A stretch of DNA of 64,000 nucleotides from Phocaeicola massiliensis B84634 = Timone 84634 = DSM 17679 = JCM 13223 (GCF_000382445.1 NZ_KB905472.1:1553766-1617765), one strand, 5' to 3'; positions 47,542 to 57,430 are shown, numbered from the stretch's first letter. Notes: generated by a model from the letters alone, not told the origin. Numbers and translations are program-made.

Positions 47542-47596
47542 TATATGGTATCCAAAGACATTGGATACTATTAATATCAACTTTATACAGACAATT

Positions 47597-48229
47597 ATGG
47601 CTGAATACATCAAACAGGAAATGAGTGACCTGGACGGCTCAGGCGAACAGCGGGTATTTTATCGCATGAAAACCTATCACAACATCAATGCCCGGGAATT
47701 TGTCAGCAAGTTGGCACGTCCGGGGTCAGGACTGAGCGAGGGAAATGTACTGCATGTACTTACCACTCTTGCCGATGAACTGGCTTACTATATGGCACAG
47801 GGATACAGCGTGAGCATAGACGGTGTGGGAACATTCAAACCCACTTTGGGAATAGCCGAAGGCAAAGAAACAGACACATTGGACGGTGACGAACAAAAAC
47901 GAAACGCGCGAAGCATTATGGTGAATGGAGTAAACTTCCGCGCCAGCAAAGATTTGATAAAGGAAACCGCCCGGCATTGTGAATTGAAGCGTGCCGGGGT
48001 AAGCCGCATCCACCATTCGCCCTACTCGCCGGAAGAGCGTATCACAATCGCCTTGAAATATCTGGAAGAAAATCACTTCATGCGCGTGGCGGACTATATG
48101 AAGCTGACCGGACTGCGCAAGACAAGCGCCACTCTCGAGCTGAAACGATTGAGAGAAGACCCCGCCAACGGCATCACAACGGAAGGAAAAAGAAACGGAA
48201 TGATTTATGTGAAGCGAAATAATAAATAG
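47597..48229 (+). CDS. HU-like (HU-HIG type) DNA-binding protein
   Basis: A 210-residue protein. Residues 1-120 resemble the HU/IHF-like domain common in Bacteroidetes (NAREFVSKLARPGSGLSEG, LADELAYYMAQGYSVSIDGVGTF). Residues about 140-205 look like an extra helical, winged-helix-like segment (ALKYLEENHFMRVADYMKLT, then RKTSATLELKRL). The upstream TTG-started extension lacks plausible composition, so the ATG is used. Its target is unknown; three 21-bp repeats sit upstream of its promoter. Confidence 0.85.
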   Translation: MAEYIKQEMSDLDGSGEQRVFYRMKTYHNINAREFVSKLARPGSGLSEGNVLHVLTTLADELAYYMAQGYSVSIDGVGTFKPTLGIAEGKETDTLDGDEQKRNARSIMVNGVNFRASKDLIKETARHCELKRAGVSRIHHSPYSPEERITIALKYLEENHFMRVADYMKLTGLRKTSATLELKRLREDPANGITTEGKRNGMIYVKRNNK

Positions 48230-48326
48230 CCATACAAACGCACAAAATACACCAACAGCCTGCTCTAAAGCAAACAAAGAAAATAACAAATATGCAAGAA
48301 CATTTCACTTCACCGGCTTTTATGTG

Positions 48327-48334
48327 TATTTTTG
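48327..48334 (+). promoter_or_regulatory. -7 box for the S9 peptidase gene
   Basis: TATTTTTG lies 34 bases before the ATG at 48369 and overlaps the upstream part of the open frame, supporting the shorter start. Confidence 0.6.
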
Positions 48335-48368
48335 CAATCATTTAATCATCAAAAAACAGCTTTTAAGT

Positions 48369-50549
48369 ATGAATAAATCAAGCGCAACCATCATGGCAGC
48401 GGCACTTATGCTGGCTTCTTCCTGCACCGATATAAAACAGGAAGGACAGGGCTACGAGCCCATTATCGGCAAACAAGAAATTACCATCAAAGACGGTCGC
48501 CTCACTCCCGAAGCACTATGGGCAATGGGACGTATAGGTAGCCTGAGTGTATCACCCGACGGCAAGAAGATAGCCTATACTGTAGCATATTACAGTGTTC
48601 CTGAAAACAAAAGCCACCGTGTGATTTATGTAATGGATGCCGATGGACAAAACAACACCCTGCTTACCCGAACATCTTGGAACGAAGGAGAGCCCCAATG
48701 GATAAAAGGGGGAACCAAGATTGCATTTCTGTGCAATGAAAGTGGCGGCAGCCAAATTTGGGAAATGAATCCTGACGGCTCGGAACGCCGCATCATCTCC
48801 GACTTTAAAGGAGACATAGAAGGATTCTCTTTCTCACCGGATGGCAAAAAAATTCTTTTCATCTCGCAAGTGAAATATGGTCAGCGCACCGCAGACCTCT
48901 ATCCTGACCTGCCCAAAGCCAGCGGTATCATTGTTAACGACCTGATGTACAAGCATTGGGATGAATGGGTGGAAACGATTCCGCATCCCTTTGTAGCCGA
49001 CTTTGACGGCAACATGATGGGAACGGCCACCGACATTATGGAAGGAGAGCCGTTTGAGGCTCCGATGAAACCATTCGGCGGCATCGAGCAACTGGCATGG
49101 AGCAGCGACTCTAAACAAATAGCCTATACCAGCCGTAAGAAACAAGGACTGGCTTATGCCGTCTCTACCGATTCGGATATCTACCTTTATGATTTGGAAA
49201 GCAAAAAAACCGAGAATTTATGCAAGGACTATACTGAAAGCAGCATACCTGCTACCATGACCAATGCAATGGACGGTGCTACCCCACAAGCAGTCCAACT
49301 GACTGTAAAGGACGAGAACAAAGGTTATGACATCAATCCCAAATTCTCACCCGACGGCAAGTACATCGCATGGCAAAGCATGGAGCGCGACGGATATGAA
49401 AGTGACCGAAACCGCCTTTGTGTGATGGATTTGGGCAGCAAAAAGAAGACTTATATTACCGAGAGTTTCGAATCGGGTGTAGACGACTATTGCTGGAACA
49501 ATAATTCCCAAAGCCTGTACTTTGTCGGTGTATGGCATGGTACCAGCATGATATACAGTACAAACCTGAACGGCGAAGTGAAGAAACTGACCGACGGTAT
49601 GTACGATTACGGTTCGGTGGCGATGGCAGGCGATAAGGTGATTACCAAACGTCATTCCATCAGTGCAGCCGATGAAATCTATACCCTCACTCCTGCCGAC
49701 GGACGGTTGGCTCAGATTTCACATGAGAATGACCACATCTTCAATCAGCTGAAATTGGGTAAAGTGGAAGAAAGATGGACCAAGACCACCGATGGCAAGC
49801 AAATGCTTTCATGGGTAATCTATCCTACCAACTTTGACCCGAACAAGAAGTACCCCACCTTGCTATTCTGCGAAGGCGGTCCGCAAAGCCCTGTCAGCCA
49901 GTTCTGGAGCTATCGTTGGAACTTCCAGATAATGGCAGCCAACGATTATATCATCATTGCCCCCAACCGTCGCGGTCTGCCCGGATTCGGTATGGAATGG
50001 TTGGAACAAATCAGTGGCGATTACGGAGGCCAATGTATGAAAGACTACCTGTCGGCCATCGATGATATCTCGAAAGAACCTTATGTGGACACAGACCGTC
50101 TGGGATGTGTGGGCGCTAGCTTCGGAGGATACTCAGTCTATTGGCTGGCAGGTCACCATGACAAGCGCTTTAAAGCGTTCATCGCACACGATGGTATCTT
50201 TAATATAGAACAGCAATATCTGGAAACAGAAGAAATGTGGTTCGCCAACTGGGATATGGGTGGCGCATACTGGGACAAGGATAATGCAACGGCACAACGC
50301 ACGTTCGCCAACTCACCCCACCGTTTTGTTGATAAATGGGATACTCCCATCCTGTGTATCCACGGTGAAAAGGACTACCGCATCTTAGCCTCACAAGGTA
50401 TGTCTGCCTTTAATGCGGCAGTGCTTCGCGGAGTTCCTGCCGAGCTATTGCTCTACCCGGACGAAAACCACTGGGTATTGAAACCCCAGAACGGAGTGTT
50501 GTGGCAACGTACATTCTTTAGCTGGCTGGATAAGTGGTTGAAGAAATAG
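48369..50549 (+). CDS. S9 prolyl oligopeptidase-family lipoprotein
   Basis: The 726-residue precursor starts with a lipoprotein signal ending in LASSCT. A beta-propeller of WD40/PD40 repeats (SPDGKKIAYT, SPDGKKILF, SPDGKYIAW) fills the first two thirds. The C-terminal alpha/beta hydrolase domain has the nucleophile in GASFGG (S584), the aspartate in HGEKDYRI and the histidine in DENHWVL. It probably cleaves short peptides in the periplasm or at the surface. Confidence 0.92.
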   Translation: MNKSSATIMAAALMLASSCTDIKQEGQGYEPIIGKQEITIKDGRLTPEALWAMGRIGSLSVSPDGKKIAYTVAYYSVPENKSHRVIYVMDADGQNNTLLTRTSWNEGEPQWIKGGTKIAFLCNESGGSQIWEMNPDGSERRIISDFKGDIEGFSFSPDGKKILFISQVKYGQRTADLYPDLPKASGIIVNDLMYKHWDEWVETIPHPFVADFDGNMMGTATDIMEGEPFEAPMKPFGGIEQLAWSSDSKQIAYTSRKKQGLAYAVSTDSDIYLYDLESKKTENLCKDYTESSIPATMTNAMDGATPQAVQLTVKDENKGYDINPKFSPDGKYIAWQSMERDGYESDRNRLCVMDLGSKKKTYITESFESGVDDYCWNNNSQSLYFVGVWHGTSMIYSTNLNGEVKKLTDGMYDYGSVAMAGDKVITKRHSISAADEIYTLTPADGRLAQISHENDHIFNQLKLGKVEERWTKTTDGKQMLSWVIYPTNFDPNKKYPTLLFCEGGPQSPVSQFWSYRWNFQIMAANDYIIIAPNRRGLPGFGMEWLEQISGDYGGQCMKDYLSAIDDISKEPYVDTDRLGCVGASFGGYSVYWLAGHHDKRFKAFIAHDGIFNIEQQYLETEEMWFANWDMGGAYWDKDNATAQRTFANSPHRFVDKWDTPILCIHGEKDYRILASQGMSAFNAAVLRGVPAELLLYPDENHWVLKPQNGVLWQRTFFSWLDKWLKK

Positions 50550-50610
50550 TTTGCTCCCGACGTATCCGGGGGCATGTTCAAACGGTTGCTAATGCTATCA
50601 TTTAGCTCTG

Positions 50611-50686
50611 CCACCCTGAATGAAATGAAGAATCTGATAACATTTACTTTGTGTTATCAGATTCTTCACTGCGTTCAGGATGATAA
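50611..50686. repeat. 76-bp palindromic intergenic element, copy B
   Basis: Outer arms CCTGAA/TTCAGG (50615-50620, 50674-50679) and inner 15-bp arms GAAGAATCTGATAAC and complement (50627-50641, 50653-50667). It lies between converging S9 and M48 genes and resembles copy A in size, inner arms and A-rich tail. Confidence 0.75.
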
Positions 50687-50760
50687 AATAATAGGCATGA
50701 AACACTTTCTGCCTTTCGCCTGTATTATATCATATATTATATTTCAGGTTATGACCGGTC

Positions 50761-51585
50761 TTATCGGGCTGCCTCCGGTGCTTTATTCTCCGGTTTTTCG
50801 ATACCTTCTCCGGTCGCTCTTTCCTCCATACGCTTGATGCGGGCATCAAGATCAGGATGAGTAGAGAATAACTGATTCAGCTTGCTGCTTTTCTGTGCAC
50901 CGGCTTCTTCCTGCAACTGTTTCAACTTTTGGAAAGACAAAGCCATCGCCCACGGATTTTTCCCTGCTTTCTTCAGGAACTCATAACCATAATCATCAGC
51001 CTCACGCTCCTGTTTTTGTGAATAAGTGGCATTAACCAATGCTTCGCCCAAATCACCCAACTGAGATTCTGTAAGTGCAGCAGCCTTACCACCTTGCGAA
51101 GAAATGCCGTCTTTCAGAGCTGAAGTCAGCAACGCAGTACGGAAACCGTTCTTGGAATCTTTGTGAGCCACGTGCCCTACTTCGTGACCGATTACACCCA
51201 ACAACTCTTCATCACTCATGATGTCCATCAGAGAAGAAAAAATACGGACACTGCCATCAGCACATGCAAACGCATTCACATCAATCACATAGTATACCTT
51301 GAAATTCAAAGGAATGCCTTCCACTTCATTCAAGCCTTCGGTCAGCTTTTTCAAACGGACTGTGTATGGATCATCATCGGCACATACCTGATTGTGCTTG
51401 TCCATCCAGTCAATATATTCTTTTACATATTCTCTCATCTGCTCATCGGTCAGCGTAACTGCCTTTGCAGCTTTCACAGCGCCACCTACGGCTTTTTTCA
51501 AATTGAACTGTGCCATTGCAGGTACAGAGCAGGTCATACACAACAGTACAACTGCCAGTTTCATCAAAGTCTTTTTCATTTTCAT
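50761..51585 (-). CDS. M48-family metalloprotease
   Basis: A 274-residue exported protein (signal LMKLAVVLLCMTCSVPAMA) with the zinc motif GHEVGHVAH (H134, H138) and the downstream ligand in EREADDYGYEF. The cysteine in the signal could also support lipidation, but no clear lipobox is seen. Related periplasmic YggG/LoiP-type enzymes degrade misfolded proteins. It converges on the S9 gene. Confidence 0.9.
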   Translation of the reverse strand: MKMKKTLMKLAVVLLCMTCSVPAMAQFNLKKAVGGAVKAAKAVTLTDEQMREYVKEYIDWMDKHNQVCADDDPYTVRLKKLTEGLNEVEGIPLNFKVYYVIDVNAFACADGSVRIFSSLMDIMSDEELLGVIGHEVGHVAHKDSKNGFRTALLTSALKDGISSQGGKAAALTESQLGDLGEALVNATYSQKQEREADDYGYEFLKKAGKNPWAMALSFQKLKQLQEEAGAQKSSKLNQLFSTHPDLDARIKRMEERATGEGIEKPENKAPEAAR

Positions 51586-51681
51586 GTGAGTTGTTAATGG
51601 TTCTTAATTCTATTTCTAAATATTAGGCAAAAGAACGAAATTATCGTTTATCCGCCAATCTTTTCATTGATATTTTAAACG

Positions 51682-51716
51682 AAAAGCCACCGCAAACTCA
51701 GTCTGCGATGGCTTTT
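51682..51716 (-). terminator. Terminator after kdgK-eda
   Basis: Arms AAAAGCCA (51682-51689) and TGGCTTTT (51709-51716) with an inner CGCA/TGCG pairing after one mismatch; 62 bases past the eda stop. Confidence 0.65.
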
Positions 51717-51777
51717 ACCCCTTTTTTATACACACCTTTAAACAAAATGACAGGCCAACTTACTTTTGACGCACCTG

Positions 51778-52452
51778 TTATTTATTAGTACGAGCTTCGG
51801 CGATGTATCCTAAAGCTTCTTTACATTTTGCAGTCACATAAGCCCAATCTTCCGCTTCCACTTTGTCTTTCGGGAAAAGCTTAGAGCCCATACCTACGCA
51901 GAAAACACCTGCCTTAATCCATGAAGTAAGATTTTCCTGAGTAGGTTCTACCCCACCGGTCACCATCAGTTTAGACCAAGGCATCGGTGCCAGCAGACCT
52001 TTTACCAACTTCGGACCAAGTACATCACCGGGGAACAGTTTGCAAAGGTCACAGCCTGCTTCTTGTGCAAACCCCACCTCAGACACGCTTCCACATCCCG
52101 GAGTATAAGCCACCAGACGACGGTTGCAAATCTTGGCTATCTCAGGATTGAACAACGGACCGACAACGAAATTTGCCCCTAACTGAAGATACAGTGCTGC
52201 CGTAGCAGAATCGACTACCGAGCCGACCCCCATTGCCATTTCGGGACACTCCTTAGCTGCATATTTCACTACCTCGGCAAATACTTCGTGAGCAAAATCA
52301 CCACGATTAGTGAATTCAAACGCACGAACACCGCCTTCATAACAGGCTTTTACCACTTTCTTTGCCACTTCTGCATCTTTATGGTAGAACACAGGAACCA
52401 TGCCGGTAGAACCAATCTTGTTCAATACGGCTATCTTATCAAATCTTGCCAT
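51778..52452 (-). CDS. eda: 2-keto-3-deoxy-6-phosphogluconate aldolase
   Basis: The 224-residue class I aldolase splits KDPG to pyruvate and glyceraldehyde 3-phosphate. The Schiff-base lysine is in LCKLFPGD (K138), the proton-relay glutamate in FEFTNRG (E46), and the phosphate loop in VTGGVEPT. It follows kdgK by 33 bases, so together they degrade KDG, the end product of uronate (pectin, glycosaminoglycan or alginate) breakdown. Confidence 0.94.
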   Translation of the reverse strand: MARFDKIAVLNKIGSTGMVPVFYHKDAEVAKKVVKACYEGGVRAFEFTNRGDFAHEVFAEVVKYAAKECPEMAMGVGSVVDSATAALYLQLGANFVVGPLFNPEIAKICNRRLVAYTPGCGSVSEVGFAQEAGCDLCKLFPGDVLGPKLVKGLLAPMPWSKLMVTGGVEPTQENLTSWIKAGVFCVGMGSKLFPKDKVEAEDWAYVTAKCKEALGYIAEARTNK

Positions 52453-52485
52453 CTCTTACTATCTTACAAATTAAATTATAACTTC

Positions 52486-53508
52486 TTATCGCTGAACACG
52501 TCCGCTGGCATCACCGCCTGCCAATGCTTCTACTTCTTCGGCAGAAACCAGATTGAAGTCCCCATTGATGGTGTGCTTCAAAGCAGAAGCTGCAACAGCA
52601 AATTCCAAAGCCGCACCTTGGTTGGGTTTTGTCAGCAATCCATGAATAATGCCTCCCGAGAATGAATCGCCACCACCCACACGGTCAATAATGGGATTGA
52701 TGTCATAACGTTTTGATTCATAAAATTCCTCACCATTATAAATCATTGCTTTCCAACCGTTGTGAGAAGCAGAAAACGACTCACGCAAGGTTGAAATAAC
52801 ATATTTGAATCCAAACTCCTGCGCCATTGCTTTGAAGATGCCTTTATACCCTTCGGCATTCGTTTCGCCGGCTTCTACATTTGCTTCCGGTTTGAAACCC
52901 AGGCAAAGTTCCGCATCTTCTTCATTGCCGATACATACATCTACATACTTCATCAACGGTTTCATGACAGACTGTGCCTTTTCTTTTGTCCACAGTTTTT
53001 TGCGGAAGTTGAGGTCTACGGAAACCGTCACACCATGACGTTTGGCGGCTTCGCAAGCCAATCGGGTCAACTCGGCAGCCTTGTCGGAAATGGCGGGAGT
53101 AATACCTGACCAATGAAACCAGTCGGCACCTTCCATAATAGCATCGAAATCAAAATCAGTGGGGTCGGCCTCTGAGATAGCCGAATGTGCACGGTCATAA
53201 ATAACCTTGCTGGGACGCATTGACGCTCCCGTCTCCAAATAATAGATACCCACGCGGTCGCCACCACGAGTAATGAAATCAGTCTTCACACCGTATTTAC
53301 GCAAAGCATTGACAGCAGACTGACCAATTTCATGCTTCGGCAATTTTGTCACAAAATAAGCTTCATGACCATAGTTGGCGCAGCTCACTGCCACGTTTGC
53401 TTCACCACCGCCATAAACTACATCAAATGAATCAGACTGTACAAAGCGTGTGTTTCCCGGAGTTGAGAGCCTCAACATGATTTCACCTAAGGTTACTATT
53501 TTTCCCAT
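52486..53508 (-). CDS. kdgK: 2-keto-3-deoxygluconate kinase
   Basis: A 340-residue PfkB-family kinase. The N-terminal glycine motif is GEIMLRLSTPG and YGGGEANVAVS, the anion hole and catalytic base lie in DRVGGGDSFSGG. It phosphorylates KDG for the adjacent aldolase. It has a leader of about 135 bases and a palindrome at its predicted transcript start. Confidence 0.92.
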   Translation of the reverse strand: MGKIVTLGEIMLRLSTPGNTRFVQSDSFDVVYGGGEANVAVSCANYGHEAYFVTKLPKHEIGQSAVNALRKYGVKTDFITRGGDRVGIYYLETGASMRPSKVIYDRAHSAISEADPTDFDFDAIMEGADWFHWSGITPAISDKAAELTRLACEAAKRHGVTVSVDLNFRKKLWTKEKAQSVMKPLMKYVDVCIGNEEDAELCLGFKPEANVEAGETNAEGYKGIFKAMAQEFGFKYVISTLRESFSASHNGWKAMIYNGEEFYESKRYDINPIIDRVGGGDSFSGGIIHGLLTKPNQGAALEFAVAASALKHTINGDFNLVSAEEVEALAGGDASGRVQR

Positions 53509-53639
53509 AATTACATGATTTTAAATTGTTATTTATCTATTCGTTTCATTTTACAAATTACCAAAACACTGTTCTCCTATCCGATAATTGCCAAGACTTT
53601 AATATCTTCGCTCTATCTTCTACCCGGATATTTTATTCG

Positions 53640-53651
53640 TGTGCGTGCACA
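53640..53651 (-). promoter_or_regulatory. Candidate operator at the kdgK transcript start
   Basis: TGTGC-GT-GCACA, an inverted repeat just downstream of the kdgK -7 box. The position would allow a repressor to block initiation. Confidence 0.45.
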
Positions 53652-53657
53652 AAGGTA
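53650..53657 (-). promoter_or_regulatory. -7 box for kdgK-eda
   Basis: Reads TACCTTTG on the minus strand, overlapping the palindrome at 53640-53651 by two bases. Confidence 0.6.
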
Positions 53658-53688
53658 CTATTTATTTTTTTAAAACCAAAAATTGTTA

Positions 53689-53696
53689 TATATTTG
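53689..53696 (+). promoter_or_regulatory. -7 box for the LacI-type regulator
   Basis: TATATTTG lies 56 bases before the ATG and 21 bases before the palindrome at 53718-53737. Confidence 0.6.
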
Positions 53697-53717
53697 TAGA
53701 TGAAAAAAGTAATTTAT

Positions 53718-53737
53718 TAGTGTATCCGAATACACTA
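53718..53737 (+). promoter_or_regulatory. Candidate LacI operator in the regulator leader
   Basis: TAGTGTAT-CCGA-ATACACTA, a perfect 8-bp-arm palindrome between the promoter and the start codon of the LacI-type gene. The central pair and 20-base size fit LacI/GalR sites. Confidence 0.6.
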
Positions 53738-53752
53738 TATATAATAAGGTAT

Positions 53753-54832
53753 ATGAATAAACTGCCCGAAAGAATCAGAATTAAAGATATTGCCCGCTTA
53801 GCGGACGTATCGGTTGGCACAGTAGACCGTGTGTTGCATGGCCGCACCGGAGTTTCGGAAACCAGCCGGAAGAGAGTGGAAGAAATTTTGAAACAACTGG
53901 ACTATCAACCCAATATGTATGCCAGTGCATTAGCTTCAAACAAGAAATATCAGTTTGTCTGTCTGTTTCCCCAGCATAAGGAGGGAGAGTATTGGACTGA
54001 CGTGGAAGCCGGCATAAAACGTGCAGTGGAAACCTTTTCCGATTTCCATATCACGCTCTCTATCTCCTATTATGATCAATACGAGTATGCCTCTTTCACA
54101 AATTCCGGCAAAGAAATATTGGCCCGGGAAGTAGACGGAGTTTTGGTGGCGCCCACCATTCCCGAAATTACGTCACAATTTATTGAGCAGCTGCAAAAGA
54201 AAGAAATCCCTTACATCTTCATCGATTCCAATGTACCCAGCCTCCGGCCATTAGCCTTCTTCGGACAGAAATCAGAACAAAGCGGGTATTTTGCCGCACG
54301 CATGGCAATGATGCTGGGAGAAAAGCCGAAAGAAATTGTCGTGTTCCGCCAGATTAATGAAGGACGATTAGGTTCTAACCAACAGGAAAATCGAGAGAAA
54401 GGGTTCAGAAAATATATGCAGGAGCATTTCCCCGATTGCCGGATTGTTGAATTAAACCTCTACGCCAAACGCCCCGACGAGGACGAGATACTGCTGCAAC
54501 ACTTCTTTAATGAACATCCTCAAATCAATTGCGGCATCACATTCAACTCCAAAGTATACATTGTAGGTGAATATTTATTAAAGCACAACAAAAAAGACTT
54601 TAAGTTGATGGGATATGACCTGCTGAGCCGTAATGTATATTGCCTGAAAGAAGGAGCTGTGGATTTTTTAATAGCACAGCAGCCGTCCGTTCAGGGATAC
54701 AGTGGTGTGGAAAGCCTTTGTAATCATCTCATTTTCAAAAAAGAAGTGAAACAGTGCAACTATATGCCCATTACCTTGCTGACGATAGAAAATATAGATT
54801 TCTATTTGGATGCCTATAAAAAACAAATCTGA
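53753..54832 (+). CDS. LacI-family transcriptional regulator
   Basis: The 359-residue protein has a LacI HTH at the N terminus (IRIKDIARLADVSVGTVDRVLHG, RTGVSETSRKRVEEIL) and hinge LDYQPNMYASAL, then a periplasmic-binding-protein-like sensor (VDGVLVAPTIPE, IPYIFIDSNVP). The frame extends 38 codons upstream, but this part overlaps the promoter and operator, so the ATG at 53753 is used. It diverges from kdgK-eda and probably represses it; the inducer may be KDG or a related hexuronate product. Confidence 0.93.
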   Translation: MNKLPERIRIKDIARLADVSVGTVDRVLHGRTGVSETSRKRVEEILKQLDYQPNMYASALASNKKYQFVCLFPQHKEGEYWTDVEAGIKRAVETFSDFHITLSISYYDQYEYASFTNSGKEILAREVDGVLVAPTIPEITSQFIEQLQKKEIPYIFIDSNVPSLRPLAFFGQKSEQSGYFAARMAMMLGEKPKEIVVFRQINEGRLGSNQQENREKGFRKYMQEHFPDCRIVELNLYAKRPDEDEILLQHFFNEHPQINCGITFNSKVYIVGEYLLKHNKKDFKLMGYDLLSRNVYCLKEGAVDFLIAQQPSVQGYSGVESLCNHLIFKKEVKQCNYMPITLLTIENIDFYLDAYKKQI

Positions 54833-54973
54833 CAATTGACATATAGGGAACAATATATTCAAATTACCGTAAGTGATGTTTCAATCGTTCCGAATGGAGA
54901 TATAAATGGGGAAAGAGTAACCCAAAAAAGGATAAATTAATTCCGCTGACGAGGTATAGAACAGTCTTTTTTG

Positions 54974-54981
54974 TAACTTTG
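54974..54981 (+). promoter_or_regulatory. -7 box for the NhaC gene
   Basis: TAACTTTG lies 26 bases before the ATG. Confidence 0.6.
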
Positions 54982-55007
54982 CACCCCATTTATAAAAATA
55001 GAAATTC

Positions 55008-56312
55008 ATGAACGGTGAAAAATTAACCCCTATAACCAATAAACCCAGTCTATGGGCACTTAGTCCGTTACTGGTATTTCTGTGTCTTTATTTGGTAACC
55101 TCTATCATTGTAGATGATTTTTATAAAGTTCCCATAACTGTTGCATTCATGATTTCCTCGGTATATGCCATCTGCATCACCAAAGGACTGAGCCTGAACG
55201 AGCGAATGTTGCAGTACTCCATTGGTGCAGCCAATAAAAACATCATGTTAATGATATGGATTTTTATTCTGGCAGGCGCTTTCGCCCAAAGTGCAAAAGA
55301 CATAGGCGCCATCGATGCAACTGTTAATATGACGCTCCATTTATTGCCTGACAACCTCTTATTGGCAGGTGTCTTTTTAGCAGCCTGCTTTATATCCATT
55401 TCTATCGGAACCTCAGTAGGGACTATTGTAGCATTAGTTCCCGTAGTGGTAGGCATTGCCGAAAAAACAGACATGAACCTGGCTTTTATGGTAGGTATTG
55501 TGGTGGGAGGTGCCTTTTTCGGCGATAATCTTTCTTTTATTTCGGATACTACCATTGCAGCCACACGTACCCAAGGGTGTGCCATGCGTGATAAGTTTCG
55601 GGTAAACTTTATGATTGCTTTGCCGGCAGCATTGATTGTATTCAGCTATTATATCTTCAGAGGAATGGATATTATGACTACTCCCCAAATACAGTCGGTG
55701 GAATGGGTAAAAGTTACTCCATATCTGGTGGTGCTGGGAACAGCCATTGCCGGTATGAATGTGACCCTAGTGCTCATTTTGGGAATTGCCGCCACAGGAA
55801 TCATCGGAATACTGACCGGAAGCATCAATTTCTTCGATTGGTTTGGTTCTCTGGGAACAGGTATCACAGGAATGGGTGATTTAATTATCATCACACTCAT
55901 GGCAGGCGGTATGCTGGAACTGATTCGTTTTAACGGTGGAGTGGATTATATTATCCAAAAACTCACCAAACACGTAAATAGCAAACGAGGTGCAGAATTA
56001 TGCATTGCAACATTAGTGAGTATTGCCAATTTCTGTACGGCAAACAATACAATAGCTATCATCACTGTAGGACCGTTGGCAAACGACATAGCTACCCGCT
56101 ACAGAGTGGATAAGCGCAAAAGTGCAAGCATATTGGATACTTTCTCGTGTGTCATCCAGGGAATTATTCCTTATGGAGCACAAATGTTAATAGCTTCCAA
56201 ACTGGCAGCATTGTCACCATTGAGCGTAATCGAGTATTTATACTATCCGGTTACCATCGGAATATTTGCCCTGCTGAGTATCATACTCCGCTATCCGAAG
56301 CGCTACTCTTAA
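55008..56312 (+). CDS. NhaC-family Na+/H+ antiporter
   Basis: A 434-residue protein with about eleven membrane segments. The family segments include GTSVGTIVALVPVVVGIAEK, GGAFFGDNLSFISDTTIAAT, and FCTANNTIAIITVGPLA. It exchanges Na+ for H+ or, in some members, malate and lactate. It follows the LacI-type gene but has its own promoter, so a link to uronate use is only positional. Confidence 0.88.
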   Translation: MNGEKLTPITNKPSLWALSPLLVFLCLYLVTSIIVDDFYKVPITVAFMISSVYAICITKGLSLNERMLQYSIGAANKNIMLMIWIFILAGAFAQSAKDIGAIDATVNMTLHLLPDNLLLAGVFLAACFISISIGTSVGTIVALVPVVVGIAEKTDMNLAFMVGIVVGGAFFGDNLSFISDTTIAATRTQGCAMRDKFRVNFMIALPAALIVFSYYIFRGMDIMTTPQIQSVEWVKVTPYLVVLGTAIAGMNVTLVLILGIAATGIIGILTGSINFFDWFGSLGTGITGMGDLIIITLMAGGMLELIRFNGGVDYIIQKLTKHVNSKRGAELCIATLVSIANFCTANNTIAIITVGPLANDIATRYRVDKRKSASILDTFSCVIQGIIPYGAQMLIASKLAALSPLSVIEYLYYPVTIGIFALLSIILRYPKRYS

Positions 56313-56335
56313 AATGTTACTACACTTTTGACACA

Positions 56336-57430
56336 TTATGATAACAGCGTGCACAATGCCTGCTTCAGACGTTCTATGACTTCCTCCATCGGAACTTCTT
56401 TGCCCAATTCCTTCTGCAAAGAAGTCACTCCCTTATTTATAAATCCGCATGGATTGATATACCCAAAATAACGCAAGTCCGTATTGACATTCAATGCCAG
56501 TCCATGCATCGTAACGAAATGACTGCTGCGCACCCCCATAGCACAAATCTTCCGTTCCCGGGGAGTTCCGATGGCAAGCCATACGCCTGTCGCTCCTTTT
56601 ACTCTGCCGGCTTCTATACCATACGAAGCACAAACCTGAATCACCGCTTCCTCCAATACATGAATGTATTCTTTTAAACCCAAATGATAATCTTCCAGAT
56701 TCAAAATAGGGTAACAAACCAGTTGTCCGGGACCATGATAGGTAATATCTCCCCCCCTGTCGATATGATAAAGCGTTGCACCAATAGCTTGCAGTTGTGC
56801 CTCACCCAACAACATATTCGCATCTTTTCCGCTCTTCCCCAACGTATAGACATGTGGATGTTCCACAAAAATGATTCTGTTCTCGTATGGTTTTCCTTCC
56901 TGCTTTGCTTCCACCAATGCATTGAAAAGCACAGTCTGCCTTTCCCAAGCCTCGGAATAAGGTACTGTTCCCCAATTTTCTATTTTCATGTTTTCCTTTA
57001 ATTTTAAATGTAATATAGGATACGGTTCACCTGACGCGTCAGTAGCATCTCTGCCTATCACCTTAAATCCTAAGTGACGGTAAAAGCCATAAGCCTGTTC
57101 ATTCTGTTCATTTACATCAACATAACGCACGCGACAAGAGTTAATGGCATACTTCAGTAATTTCTTCCCCACTCCCTTTCCCATAGCTTGAGGGTGCACA
57201 AAAAGCATCTCCAGCATATCCCCGTTTATCCCCATGAAGCCTTCTATCCGTTCCGGTCCTCGCACCGTGTAAACAGGCATACTACGAAGATAAACACTCC
57301 ACACCAACGGTTTGAGCTTCAGAATATATTGTTCGGGGATAAAATGATGAGTAGCACGCACCGACGCTTCCCACAGCTCGGTAAGTTCTTCAAAATCATC
57401 AGCAGTAGATAAAGTAACACACATAAGCAT
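56336..57430 (-). CDS. lipB: GNAT acetyltransferase fused to lipoyl(octanoyl) transferase
   Basis: One continuous frame of 364 residues joins two enzymes. Residues 1-145 form a GNAT domain with the acetyl-CoA motif FVHPQAMGKGVGKKLL and YGFYRHLGFKVIGR. Residues 148-364 form LipB, with YHGPGQLVCYPIL, the lysine in RKICAMGVR (K294) and the catalytic cysteine in NPCGFINKG (C328). LipB moves octanoyl groups from ACP to apo-enzymes. An in-frame ATG at 56989 could produce LipB alone. No stop or frameshift is seen between the parts. Confidence 0.9.
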   Translation of the reverse strand: MLMCVTLSTADDFEELTELWEASVRATHHFIPEQYILKLKPLVWSVYLRSMPVYTVRGPERIEGFMGINGDMLEMLFVHPQAMGKGVGKKLLKYAINSCRVRYVDVNEQNEQAYGFYRHLGFKVIGRDATDASGEPYPILHLKLKENMKIENWGTVPYSEAWERQTVLFNALVEAKQEGKPYENRIIFVEHPHVYTLGKSGKDANMLLGEAQLQAIGATLYHIDRGGDITYHGPGQLVCYPILNLEDYHLGLKEYIHVLEEAVIQVCASYGIEAGRVKGATGVWLAIGTPRERKICAMGVRSSHFVTMHGLALNVNTDLRYFGYINPCGFINKGVTSLQKELGKEVPMEEVIERLKQALCTLLS

